From Hoplostethus atlanticus (taxonomy: Eukaryota; Chordata; Actinopteri; Trachichthyiformes; Trachichthyidae), in contig JAXDDX010000002.1 of NCBI GenBank assembly GCA_034670405.1, forward strand, positions 2,202,001 to 2,266,000: DNA of 64,000 nt, written 5' to 3'. The notes beneath the pieces were generated by a model. The model worked only from the letters and a program-made list of their open reading frames with translations. It searched no databases and had not been told where the DNA came from. Position 1 is the first letter of the stretch. Every line of letters begins with the position of its first letter. This document shows, piece by piece, positions 1-12,650 of this stretch. A program made the position numbers and the translations under genes.

Positions 1-540
1 TCTACCAAGCCCCAAGTTTAACAGGAAATCTATTTAATCTGAAGAATCTCATTACACGATCATGGCAGCAGCTAAAGCCTTGACTATTGTCGATAGATGG
101 GAGGTGGGAGGTGGTGGTGGGGGGGAGAGAGAGAAAGGAAGGGCTTGCACAGAAAGAATATGATGCGCAGAAAAAAATGAATTCGGGAATGGATATTCTT
201 TAATTTAATCGTTGTGCATGAAGCAACATAAAGGAGGCATAAAGAGTCTTGCTTCTTCCACCATTCGAGTAGATAATGATTAAATGTTTTCTATTGTGCT
301 ATACAGCTGGAAGCTTTAATCATTCCCAGAGTCAGAGAGAGGAGGCAAAAAAATAAAAACCTCACACCCTTTAGTACATTTGACAGCATTCCAAATATGA
401 ACTTCTTTTAAGGCCATTAAAAGATTATCACTGATTTAACAAAATGTCTGTTCAGAGCATTAGCCACAGACTGTTCCCCAAACCCCTCAGAAGGCTATTC
501 TCTGAGCTTCTATTATCTCATCCACCCAGCACTATTTAAT

Positions 541-690
541 TTCATTTCCATGAATATGCAATGAATTTAATTTTGAACACTATTTTCATCTGTTCCTGTA
601 ATCACAAAAAATGCCAGTGTAATTAGTTTCTAATTACTTGGTGTAATTGTTGTAGTAATCATTTTAATTACCCAAATGCAGAGACATTAG
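541..690. promoter_or_regulatory. candidate homeodomain-motif-rich conserved element
   Basis: Very dense ATTA/TAAT cores in unique sequence: aatttaattttg, gtaattagtttctaattac, gtgtaattgt, agtaatcattttaattac. This is typical of developmental enhancers in gene deserts. Called from motif clustering only. Confidence 0.35.
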
Positions 691-1204
691 ACGCTAAAAG
701 GAAAATAATCTGCTTGTACCTCCTACTGTGGCTCTCATTCTCCAGAGTTTGATATCTAGATTTTGACACGGCGCTGCTTCACAGTCAAAAGACAAGAGGC
801 GATGGAGGGCTGCAGTGTGTGGATGTTTTTATAGCACATGATAGGGGAGGCATGTACTGTATAGGAGGGAATGGGAGGGAGAGAGGGAGGGAGAGGCAGA
901 GGCAGACAGACGGACCAGACTTACATTGTAGCATCTCTGCAATCTGCCGTGTGGAAATTTGCATGCCCCGAAAAGCCATTAAGTTAAAATATACAGTTAT
1001 TGTACCTTTCTGGGACCGGCGCCATACAAATGCTTATTGCATGTGCTTATAGCTCAGTCTACCAGATGGTAAATCATGAAATTTTATGAAATTATTGCGC
1101 CAGTGAGGTGTTTTGAAAAGGAGCAGCTGTGAGGGAGATGGGACATTATAAACACTCACAGGTGTTCTGTCTTTCCCCACCGCCAGCCACAACATAAAAA
1201 ATTA

Positions 1205-1330
1205 AATTATAAACAAACCAGCAAATGTTGTAATCTCCTTCACAGACACACTACTTGCAGGAGAAATTGCTTAAACTAAGCAAAGAATTTAATTTTAATT
1301 TGCATGAAATATTTATTCAGGCTGAGGAAT
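1205..1330. promoter_or_regulatory. candidate POU/homeodomain element
   Basis: Contains a perfect octamer ATTTGCAT at 1298-1305 embedded in aattttaatttgcatgaaat, next to further TTAATTT cores. Unique sequence. Motif-based inference. Confidence 0.3.
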
Positions 1331-2581
1331 TTCATAGCAGGACCCGCTCATCTGCCAAGTTTAGAAATTGCCGAAATGTACATTGCACTGGCATCTCAGT
1401 GCCATGATGAAGATCCATTAGGGAAGGCTCTAATGGGCACTTCACCCAAGCACATATGGGCAAGTACACCTAATAAGAGCGAGCTGGTCAGTGCCAAACA
1501 CCACAACAAGCTTGTGTTTCTCATTAAGATTTTATTCCTTCCTTAGTATTTAATTAGCCAGTCTAGCACAGGGACCGAGGAAGATAGCCTCACATTCACT
1601 ATGTTGCCACCTTCCAAGTCTACAAGATGTAAACTGGAGGCCTCCTGCTCCCTGGCTCACAAGTAGTGTATGATGATGGTACTTGTTGCTCGCCATGAAA
1701 CCTGATACTCTGTAACATAGCCGTGTGGCTATGTTGTGTAGTGTACATAGCAGCCTATTGCTAACCTATTGAGCTGGTGTTGAGGCAGTGGACGTGCTGA
1801 CACGTCATGACCTCAACCAAACTATCATAACACAAATGGACGAAAGCAAATGTTGATGTGAGAGTAATACTTTATGTGAGGTATTGCTATGAACAGAATG
1901 GCTGGTGCAGAGTTAATGGTAACGGTGATATCAATACTTGTCTGGCCTCTTATTCAATAATGCCTTCATGAAGTAATCTCTCAAAAGATGAAAAGGCTTT
2001 CGGCATTTATTTTTTTATCGAAGTTGTTGGAATACAGGTGCAACCCTCAAATTATAGTGAAGAGCATCTTTGGTCTATAACAATCCAATAGCATTTGGAA
2101 TCTTCCGGGACATTTCACCATCCAGTTACCAAGTTATGAAGTCCTTTTTTATGGATATGTATTAATTGTGTATGACAGGGCACTGTAACATATTCAGATG
2201 AGATGCATGTGTATCCTCTCTCTGGAAGTGCTGGTGCCTGGACACGGTGTTGCTGCAAGGCTAGCTGAGATAGTCATGCATATTCAAACCCACTGCTGGA
2301 CATGGCTGCCCTAAATAGGCGAGGAGCGTGCAGCACTCAAGGGTGGTTTGTTTTCCATGGGTTCTTTTTTTCTTATTTCAAGCACCTCCAGCACATACTG
2401 ATCGAGGCCCTCCAAGGCGTGTATTTCACATGAGCTGCAGGCCCTGCATGCCCCCGTTCCCCATCAACGTCACAGTCAAATGTAGCAGTGCATGAAAATC
2501 AAAGAAGCCAAGTGATTAGGCAACTTAGGCCTTGAGTGGCAAATGGTTAGACCTCACAGATACAGTAGATAGGAGCTTAAA

Positions 2582-2611
2582 CTATCTATCTATCTATCTA
2601 TCTATCTATCC
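2582..2611. repeat. (CTAT)n microsatellite
   Basis: About seven tandem CTAT units. Confidence 0.95.
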
Positions 2612-2939
2612 ATCTCTGTTTGTTTTCATTTCCCACATTTGCACCACCTCACTGATATTTAATTAAACTGTAACAAAAACAAAAGCACAGATTAAGATTG
2701 TCATCTTGGGGAAAACCAGGAGTTTAACCAGGTCCAGCATCATGTGATTGCTCCGTATGAATCCAACCTAACTCTCCGGTTATTGTTCATTTAATTGCAG
2801 CCACATTATTTCACTCCTGAGAGGATAAACAAGGACACAATTATTCTTTAAATAAACAAGTCGGAATGATGTATAGAATAAAAGAGTGTGTGGCTGATCC
2901 TTTAGGAGGAGAAAAGCACATTGTGGCATTTGTTTATGA

Positions 2940-3640
2940 GGCTTTAAAACCAAGCGGCTTCTCACACCACAAAACAATGCCTCTCACCAGGAGAATCTCA
3001 TTATGACTCGTAATGACAAATTCTCCCTTCCCAATTATTTGCTGCCATTTCAATGCTATCTTGTGGAGAGAGAATTCAGTTTGCGCAGGGCTGGCCATAA
3101 ACCAGGCGAGGTAGTGTACCAGGCTGGATGGTGATATACTTTGTAATGGCAACATTGCTGACAAATGAAATGGCGCACACAGGACACCAACGCTGCCCTT
3201 GTACGGCTGTTGAAAGCACTTTCCAACTCGCCTTGCACATATTGCTGAAATGCCCTTTGAAGCACTTAGCTGAAGTTGTTCAGCTCCCTTTGCAATACGT
3301 AGAAACGACACTGAAAGGTTTGCCACAAAAAAAAAATCCTTAACATGAGCAGCCATGGAATATGATAATGGAGAATGCAGAATATGGTAATCAAATGTGC
3401 TTTTGCAAATTACCTCAAACTCATCAACAAGAGCTTTTAATGAAATAACATCCTTAAATGAACACTGGGAGAGAGTAAAAAGTGAGCAATGGCTTTTCAG
3501 GGTAGTTTGAATTTTTAATTGCCTGTCGGGAGAATATTAGATAAAGCTTGATTAGAAATAAATTGAAAATCTCTGCTGAATGCATCTGGTGATAGAATTA
3601 CTAAAGGAGACTGGCAGTGAAGGCGGGACATCCATGAAAT
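2940..3640. promoter_or_regulatory. candidate conserved noncoding segment
   Basis: A 700-bp stretch of high-complexity unique sequence without microsatellites. It has tctcattatgactcgtaatgac, cccaattatttgctgcc, tttttaattgcctg and gcttgattagaaataaattg. Overlapping open frames on both strands (the longest, 140 codons, at 2934-3356 minus) look like a by-product of low stop density and have no recognisable domain. Confidence 0.3.
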
Positions 3641-4465
3641 AGCCTTGGAAGACTTTGGAGTTTGATTGATTTACCTTCTATTAGTGATTTTGTTTTTTCT
3701 TCATAACTAGCCCTTTCACACATTAATAGGATACACATACTTTATATGGCATATACATTTAACACACTGTACATTTTAAAATAGCATCGATACCAACAGT
3801 AGATGTTACATGCACACAGATTAAAAAAACAAACTGTATGCATGTACATTTATCAACAGTGTCTAATTTCTAATGCTACTTTAACCTCATGATTTTGCTT
3901 TATGAGGGTGGCAGTTTCACTGATTGGCTGCTTTCTTCGTACACATGTCTGCCTCATGCAAGTTTCTGACCTTTGACCTCTCATCCTGATTTATCCTACA
4001 TGTCTGTAGTCATCATTGCGTCCAAGGCACCGGTAGCACCCAATTAAGCCTAAAGGGCTACAAGATGAAGATGAAGCTGACTGGAAAAAAATATTTGAAC
4101 CCCAATTATGTAATTTCCACCTCCGCCTCACATAAATTCAAGCCACATCTTTAATGGCCTATATAAATTCTTCAACAACTTATACATTTCTTTGATCTCT
4201 GGTAAAAGCAGTGAGTCACCGTGTTCTCGCCAATAACTCCACCATTCTGCAGTTAGCCTAGTGTGATTCTCAGTGACTTTTGGTATATAAATCTGATTTA
4301 TATGCTGCTCAATATTTTGTCATTGTTTCTTTCTATATATATGAACCTACCATATATTTTTAGTAGATAAAACAATTTGCAGTTGTAACCGTCAGTCTAT
4401 CTTAACAGAGTTCGACTTCCCAAAACAAGCATGTCTCTGTATGAGTCGTGAACCAGCTTTGGTTC

Positions 4466-4492
4466 TTGTTGTTGTTGTTGTTGTTGTTGTTG
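4466..4492. repeat. (TTG)n microsatellite
   Basis: Nine tandem TTG units. Confidence 0.95.
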
Positions 4493-6044
4493 TGTTTAAC
4501 AATAATTATACTAATTATACTAAATAATAATACTTTGAAAAAAATTGGGCCATTGACATACAACTAAATATTTTAAATATTTCAAATTAAATTTAATACA
4601 ATTAATATTAATATGAAACATGTCTGCGTTGCGACTATGATTTTAAAACAAAGCATTCAAAATGCAGTGAAGTATTGCTTTAAAGACCAACAAGTAATTC
4701 CTGTTGGGGTAATCAATTTAGTGATTGTTTTTTATTATTGTTTTCAGTAAAAGACCATGCAGTTAAAAAACGAACCATCTATCTGAAATAACTACTCCTA
4801 GATAACAGAGGCCATCACAGTGACAGGCAGGTCAAGGGGTCAGCAGACTGCAGAGCATGTGCAGCGGGGTGTGTGAAATAAAGGACACAGGGGACAGTGA
4901 GCCCAGCTCATCTGACCAGCCTCAAAATACAGGCTGTTCTTTACTCACACCACAGAAAACAGTATAAACAAGCCTGAGAAGAAAACGCTGTCCAGAGAAC
5001 GGCACAAACACTGCCTTGGTTAGGGGTGTGAAGCCACTGGGGCCACCCTATTATAATAATTATTATTATTATTAGTGGTAATATTATGTTTATTGTTCTT
5101 ATTATTATTGTTATTAGTGTTATTATGGTTATTATTATTAATAATCATAATAACACAATCAAGAGGGGCAATTCTGACTGTTCACTTTCCTCCATGACTG
5201 TCATTTCATGATGCATTGCTCTCCTGTTCTAGGATGACAATGTTCATATTACCAAGGTCTGAGTTGTCCTCCATCAGCTTGAACAGCAAGACAATGATGT
5301 TAGCCATTCACCAAGGCCTTCTCAATAACTGCACATGATCCCAGCTGAGTATTTATTACAGGAGATACTGGAACGGTGTCTCAGATGCCATTTTTCACCG
5401 CGATCATAAAGACGGTGGGCCCAGCTGAACCTTCAGCATCATTCGGTTAGTAGTTGGTTAATATTGAGCCTGTCTGCTAGGAGATGAGAGGGGCCAGCAC
5501 AGTGCTAGAGAAGGCACTCACCATTTCAGAGCCACCACTGCTGAGGGAAGTCTAGTGAAAGAAGCGTTTCATTTATTTCAACCTCTCTCTGTAGATTGTT
5601 TACTGCTTGTTTTCCATCCATATTGAATTCTGTCTGAATCAAGACAGTCAGGAAAAAGTACCCAAAACATGTGAACACCTTATTTAATCGCTGACATCAC
5701 AGCAGTTGGATGAACAGAAATTGTACTGAGCATGGGTATGTGTGCAAAAAAAAAAAAAAAAGATATATTGGTGAAATGTGTCGTGTTGTTTCATATATCA
5801 TTGATTAGACAAAATAAAAAAGCCATAACATTGGGTCAGGAGAACACAGGGCACGGATGCTGACATTCTATCACGGCAGACACATATTGACTGGCGCTCT
5901 GAAAGTAGTCACTCACTCATCAGTGTGAGGCAGCCTGATTGAGTTGCCAGCAGCCAGTAAATGAGGCCTCCATCCACTGTGGGTCGAAATGAACTGCAAT
6001 CTTTTCAGACCTTGTTGCAGCCAAGAGACCGAGTGAGTGAGAAG

Positions 6045-6070
<26 letters not shown>
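6045..6070. repeat. (GA)n microsatellite
   Basis: Thirteen GA units. The flanking reading frame that passes through it is an artefact. Confidence 0.95.
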
Positions 6071-6075
<5 letters not shown>

Positions 6076-6469
6076 AACCCAGGAGGATTCCAAATAAGTT
6101 TATTGAAAAAGAGAGAGCAACTGAAGAGAGAAGAAAGCCGTGAACACAAAGCAACCAAGCTTGTGAGTGTAGATGCTTTTGCAGATTAACCCTGAACTGC
6201 ATCATTCTCTTATCCATAACATTATAGGATTATACTACACAAAGACTGAGGAAGTGATACTGCACTGGTCAAATGGAATAACTCGGGAGCATCTCCATTC
6301 ACGTTGGCATTTCCTCCTCAGCATCTTTACCCTCAATCTCGACTTGAACTCTCTTGGTATTGAAAAGACAGAAAGCATGCAGTTAATTATGGCTAATGAA
6401 AGCTTGTTTGAGCAGAGGAGGAGGGGTGTACATTAGGGGGGAGAGTCAAGCGGCTTGAACCAGAGGGTT

Positions 6470-6660
6470 CCACGCACAATTTGTTTGAACCTGGGTCCTC
6501 TTCACTCTCTGCATGCTAATTTACCTTGGGGCTGCACCGCCTGTTTTTAAATATCGTTAATTGACTTAAGAGCTCATCAACGTGCTTCGTCTTCATTAGG
6601 TTAATGAAAAGGCCCAGTGTTTATTTTTCGTAACAGATTGTGGCAATGACATAATCTAAT
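6470..6660. promoter_or_regulatory. candidate conserved noncoding element
   Basis: Unique sequence with gcatgctaatttacc, atatcgttaattgacttaag and cttcattaggttaatgaaaagg. Several ATTA cores lie within 190 bp. Composition and motif inference only. Confidence 0.3.
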
Positions 6661-8559
6661 CGGTTACTTCCACTTTCTGAAGAATCGAGTCCTTCTGACG
6701 TGAGCCGTTGAAACCAATCAGACGTTCTGTGTTTGTGGGTGTCTGTCTGTGACAAAGCAGAGACGGGGAAGGAATTAGAATAAACACATTTAGCCCTTGG
6801 CGTGAAAGTATGTTACCCTTCTCTAATCGACAGTGTGAACTCAAAGGAACGTAATGGTAGCTGTGATGTGTGGGTTTGTTGGGGGTGGATGTGAGAGGGT
6901 TGGGTGGAAAAAAAAAAGAGAGACTGTCCCCGAAAATGGGAGGATTGTGGATTTGTGTCTGTAAACCTAATGGGTTGAAATAAATCAGCTATAGTGGAAT
7001 GTCCATGGCCCTTGCCATGAACCCAAGGGGCCTTGTAGGAATCTGAAAAAGGAGAATATTTTCTCAACAGTTTAGTGGCAGAAGCTATAGAGTGTCAATG
7101 AAATTCACAATAAAACAGAGATCGGTTTAAATCCACTCTCTAATATCAAAGAAGGCGCCCTGTTTCAGTGCAGATCAGGTTTTCTCTCCATGCTTGTGCT
7201 ACATAAATTTGCGATATCAGTTCACATTAGCAGCGGAATCAACAAGGGAGAGACAAACCATTACTGACACAAGTAACTTCATTAAGAATTTGAGAGAAAA
7301 TTGTCACATTACCAGAATGCATCTGATTTCTGTACAAACTCAACTTATACTCCCAATGCTGTAATTTAACCGTTGACTTCTTTTGGCCATCTCTGAGACA
7401 CATATTGCACCAGTAGCCCTTAAACTGTCGAGTGTAGGTGACGCAAATATACAAAGGCAGGAGGAGAGCCACGTCGAGTGTATTTGTCTGAGCTGCTGTA
7501 ATACTTACCAGGGAAAGCGTTTCACACTGATCTTCCTCCTGAGGACAGTAACATTTGAGGCCATCTCTAGTGGTACGGCCCATAAAGAGTGACATGGTGG
7601 TAAAATAAATCAGACTCCCCTCCTCACCCCTTACTGTCTGGGCTGTCTAGCCATCAGAAGACTGCAACAGCTCATCAGCGAGAACTTGAGAATCCTCCTA
7701 GGAGCTGTACTGGGGTCAGCTCGGCCTCTCCACACCATAAACAGCTCCCATTGCAGTTAGGTTCATCACTAACAGTTTTCCCCCCACACTTTTGTTCTCT
7801 GTCCTCCCCTGCACTCCCTTTCTGTAACACCCAATAGCAGACGTTTCCAATAAATCATTTGACCCCTCCTCTTGCCTCTTGTCCAGAAGCCCCTGTCTGT
7901 CCCCGACTTGGCCCGAGATGATGCGTTCTGCTGAAGTCACTTAAATAAAAAGATCGCAGTGGGAGACATAATGTGTTAAAGTAATAAGATGGTCTCGGGC
8001 AGGTCACGGCCCCGCTCCCTGCTCCAGTGCTCCTGTGGAGGCTCTTTGAGTTAATGGGCTGTGGTCAGTGCACTGGTGGGCCATAAACGCTGCCCTCCGA
8101 AACTACAGCCCTGTTCAGACCAGGGGATCCTCCAAAAGCCACTAACTGGTCCATCTAGATAACAGCACACCCAGCACTATTTCCACGGAGCATCTGACAC
8201 TCCCAGGACCTGTAAATCACTTGTATTTATCATCTGCTCTTATACAGCTGCCCTTCAGTGTCAGGATTTGGTGAACGGACTGGATTTCTTCCCCAGCATT
8301 TTCCAAACTTGTCTTCATCTGAATGCTCTGAATTCCAGCCAACCCTTTTCTATTCAGATCTTACAATAATGATTAAAGTAACTATGTTTATCAATTAATT
8401 ACAATGAAATACTAAGATTGGAAAGCTATAACAAATTTAGCTGGTTGCATTGCGATGCTCATTTTTATGATGCCTAGTGTGAGTGAAGTTAGGGTGTGCA
8501 GGCTCGCAGAATGGAGGGAGTGACCGCTAATGAATGTAGCTTAGGGGATTAATGAGAAG

Positions 8560-8920
8560 AAGCAGGAGACGTGTCATGCAGAAGTGTTCTGGCGTCATGG
8601 CGATGGCACCACAGCCCCCGTCCTCGTCTCCACTTACAGTGATTACATGTGAACCCCTGTCATGTGGTATAAGTGCTTTTATGAAATTGTATTAAATGCC
8701 ATTGTTTATGCTTCACTTTTCACTTCCTCATCGGCCTTCCATTTTGGTTTGCTGTTTTTGCTGCCTGCACCGCACAGCACGGTTCATTTGAGTCCAGCTT
8801 TCATCATCAGGGCATTAGCATGTTAAGTCAAATTAGCCAATTTTTCCTCATGCCAGATTTGTAGGACCTTGCTTTTTTACTTTTCAGTCCACTAAGTACT
8901 TTTTGCTCATGATGATTCAT
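8560..8920. promoter_or_regulatory. candidate conserved noncoding element
   Basis: High-complexity unique sequence without repeats: gtgattacatgtgaaccc, tattaaatgccattgtttatgc, gcattagcatgttaagtc, aaattagccaatttttcc. Inference from texture and motif content. Confidence 0.3.
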
Positions 8921-9961
8921 TTGTGTGGCTCCCATGGACCTCTATCAGTATCAACAACAGAAAATAACTGGTTTCAGTAACCCAGCACTGGCTGATGCAG
9001 GTGGATTTACCACAGTGAAAGCCTTTGCTAATAGAGTTTCTGTTCATTTAAGCCTGCAGAACAATCCAATTGTTGGCTTGCTGGTGACAAGCTTTAGAGC
9101 AGAGGGAGAATGAGGACCTACACCAATATTTTGTAATGTGTGGCTCAAGATAGCCACACTGGCTGGCTGAGTTAAGACAAATGCACCTTGGACAAAAATC
9201 AAACAAACATTTACAGCTACAGTGGTGACCAAATTTCCTGAAAAAGAGATCAATTTTATCAGAAAATGTTTAAAAAAATGTAAAATGTCTAAATAAAGGC
9301 CAATAAACAATGAAAAACAAAAACCCGATGTCCCAGTTTTTCCATGGTGGAAATGCTTAGAGAGACACCTAGAAATCATAAACAGAGTCAGTCATACCTA
9401 TCTCACCAAAACAAGAATTTCATATGAATTACCTGATGACAATATACTCATCTGATCATTAATGACTGAATAAGTGATATACCTTTTATATATGTAGCGT
9501 TTATTCATTGTTATCACTGACGTGCTAGTGTACCGTGTGCTGAGATGCTCTCCAGTTGACCCTCTTTGTCGGACTTAATAGCCACACATCTGATTGATTG
9601 TGTTTTCCATCAGCAGAACGTTAATTGTTGATATTCATCGAACATGATCAGTTTGCATCAGCATGTTGTACATGGATGAAGTGAAACTGTCACCTCAGGG
9701 TGGGAAGACACCAATCTGTCCATAGAGTGACAGAGGCATCGACCTGTCTCTGGCCTACATATGGGCCTGATGCACTTCATCACTGTGAATATCAAATTGA
9801 TCCAGGATAATCAAGCCGAGTTGTGCATTTCAAACCCCACACCTTTTCAACCTTTTCCATTCATCAACAGCAACATCAGCATCATCCTTTTGTATATTGA
9901 GTCCTATTTGCGTGGTTTTTTTTAATCTCGTTTTTCTTTCTGTAACCCTCCCTCTCTGTTC

Positions 9962-9963
<2 letters not shown>

Positions 9964-10005
<42 letters not shown>
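9964..10005. repeat. (CA)n microsatellite
   Basis: About 21 CA units, the longest dinucleotide array in the left half. Confidence 0.97.
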
Positions 10006-10008
<3 letters not shown>

Positions 10009-11599
10009 ACAGACAGACCACCTTCCCCCCAGGATGGCTATAATAACCTCTTGGTGTTGGGGCAGACTCTCTGAGAGATATCCTTGAGCCTCACCTCCAT
10101 CTCTCTAACAGGTCACGCCGAGATCCAGGAGATAGTGAGCTATAGTTAAGGTCCAGATCTGCTATCTAGACTTGAATGATGGAGGAAACCATGCGGGGAC
10201 ATGTTTATTGTCACCCAGATGGTCCACAATGCAGTGGCTTGGCGAGCCACATCCGTCCCTAATATAATTCATGGGGTGGCACCATTGTGGGGTGACTGAT
10301 AAGGCCTTCACTTTGCCCTGCACTGGTCACTTGTCTCAAGGAGACTCCAAAGAAACTTCACTCTGTACAAATGGTGGCCAAAATATCTAATCCCACCAAG
10401 GGCTGCACTTTAGAGCTAAAACTTGTGGAGAGGTTACAGGACTGAGAAAGGCCATTTATAATGGGAGAATTCTTCCTTTACCATTTGACTCCTTGAAAGA
10501 ATTCTTATTTAGAGTGGGAAAAAGCAATTTGTTGTGAGAAAACACTACAGGAAATGTAGAGTAGATGAGAGGATGATAACTTAGTGCAAGGCCACCCAAA
10601 GTGGGACGCACAGACAATTGTGGCTGTCCACACTAAATTAAGCCTCCAGAGACTTTTGGCTTTGCATGTCAAAACATTTGGCCATCTGAATTTCTATCTG
10701 GAGGCAAACGCTGAGAAAATGTTATTTTTACAAATTGGAAAATTGTGGTATGTTTGGTGACACTTTGATAGCCAAGGACACCATCAAACACGCATTTCAG
10801 AAGGCAGGCTTAAATGGAACCAAATGCTAAGTTGTCTGAGGAAAAGCCATGTGGTCATTGATCAGTAAGATCAGAGGAGATCAGCTTGGTGCTGTGATGA
10901 CTCCTCAAATCTGTTTCCCATCAAACTGTGGTGGTACCGTTTCTCCAGAGGACGATTCTCTGACAAGGAAAATAGTTACAACTGCATTGTAATGTTTAGA
11001 AATCTGTTATCAATTATCATTCAACTGTGATGCAGACATAGCCTATTATTGTTGTATGGTCACGACCCAAAAGTGCTTCTTCACATAGACCCACCTCTCC
11101 ATCGATTTGTAGCTTTGCAGCCACACAATTTAGACAATTATCCATTTAAATCAACTCAACACTAATCTTGTTGACTCTGATTTGGATTTGGATTTTTTTT
11201 TAACATATAAAACCTTTACAAACTTTTACAAATTATTGCCACACAATTTTTATGAAAAACCTCTGCAGTCATTTAGGACACAATAATCACAGTAAAACTT
11301 GAATAAAATGTTTGGAGGGAGTGCTGGATGGTAGATTGCTGGATGCACAGCAACAGAATACAAGAGCTCTTTCAACCCAAAACAATACAAAGAGAATGAA
11401 TACAATGCAAAGGCACTGACACAAACACAATGTGTGTTCATAGTCTAAAAATTCAAAAGGCATTCATAAGTGGTCTCCCAATCTGAATCAGTAGCCGGGT
11501 CTTATTTTTCAGCAAGACCAATGGTTGGACTTCTGCCTATCGAAGCAGCATCTTTATTCGGACGGAAAATGAATCCTCAAGGAACATGGCCAGGCGCTT

Positions 11600-11790
11600 T
11601 ATTGTGTATGCAGTGTGTGGCCAGGTTCAAATTGGCAATCAATTATCCAATTAAGACTGACAGAAATGCACATCAGGAATTCCAGCCCATCAGTCCAAGC
11701 TTCTGATTGGAACACGATTAGAGGGACTTAATTAAACCCTAGGTGCTGGGTGTTTAAACATCATTTGTGTGGCATCAGAGGGCTTGGAAA
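11600..11790. promoter_or_regulatory. candidate TALE/homeodomain-motif element
   Basis: Unique sequence with ggcaatcaattatccaatta, a TGACAG (MEIS/TGIF-type) core in aagactgacagaaatgc, ttctgattggaac and gacttaattaaaccc. Motif clustering only. Confidence 0.3.
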
Positions 11791-12539
11791 ATATAAATCT
11801 GGACTCTTGATGCTCCACACCTATCCCGTAGTTATTGACTGGTAAAGATCAAATATGTAAAAAAAAACGTCTCTCTGGTTCCGTCCTATATATGTATTGT
11901 AGATGTGACCGTGTTGGTTATTCACAGGAGTGCGAGGAGCATGGAATTGTAAAATGAAATGCATGCCCTTGGGAGGATCAGAAGAAAGAGATAAATATTT
12001 GGGGAAATTGCACAGTACAATGCAATAACAATAGTGTCCATGATATTGTGCCACATTAGTCTTAAAACCATTCCCACGGTTTAGCAGGTTCTGAATAATT
12101 CAAGGGCATACCATACCAAAGAGAGCAATATACATGTGATGTGTAGAATGAAATGCAGCATGATTCTGAGATTCCTTGGGGTATTTTCTTACTTGCCCAT
12201 CCTCTCCTTCTCCTGTGTGGTTGTTTAGTGCCTGTATTGATTTCTGAGCTGTTTCTTCCTCCTATGTCAGACAGTGTGAAATGGAAGGCACTGCATTTTA
12301 ATATTGGGTTGTGAATTAATCATTTTTCCTGATAGCAGAGCTCAGCTCTGTCCCTGTAGGAGAACACCTTATCACAGCAAATAGGATTCAAAGGGAGAGG
12401 AGCAGTATAATCCACAGCTAATTGGATGAAATGGCTGTGCACTCTTTCTCCTTCCAGGGGCTGGCGTCCACACAGCCCCCTCCACAGGGATCTTGGAGCC
12501 ACCGAAGAGGTTATTACAGTGTGTCCTAAGGGAGCATTA

Positions 12540-12650
12540 ATACCTTAGCCCTTGTTCAGACATGCAAATAATCTAATTCAAGGTCTAGCTAATTAACAAC
12601 TTAGCTACAGTAAAAGATAAAGAGGCTCAATAATAGGCCAGAGCTTTTTG
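12540..12650. promoter_or_regulatory. candidate POU/homeodomain element
   Basis: Contains an ATGCAAAT octamer followed by aatctaattcaagg and tagctaattaac. Unique AT-rich sequence. Confidence 0.3.

Larger units (their letters stand above)
1..5040. other. intergenic block, gene desert downstream of pbx3
   Basis: No coding region is supported; open frames are short, overlap on both strands and show no domain. The block holds a G-rich/GA tract (111-137), a purine tract (862-905), (CTAT)n (2582-2611) and (TTG)n (4466-4492). A short palindrome lies at 1714-1735 (aacatagcc/ggctatgtt). Candidate conserved segments are listed separately. Confidence 0.7.
5041..10010. other. intergenic block
   Basis: No coding region is supported. 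It contains TTA/ATT-rich low-complexity sequence (5049-5155), an A16 run (5746-5761), (GA)n (6045-6070) and a long (CA)n (9964-10005). The remainder is unique sequence, including the segments listed at 6470-6660 and 8560-8920. A TGATTGAT PBX-HOX-type octamer occurs at 9591-9598. Confidence 0.7.

Noticed and set aside
2934..3356. 140-codon minus-strand open frame
   Set aside because: Overlaps open frames on both strands and has no domain; treated as possible conserved noncoding sequence.
9591..9598. TGATTGAT PBX-HOX consensus sites (also 3663-3670 and 18225-18232)
   Set aside because: A few occurrences of an 8-mer are expected by chance in 64 kb on two strands; no clustering was seen.
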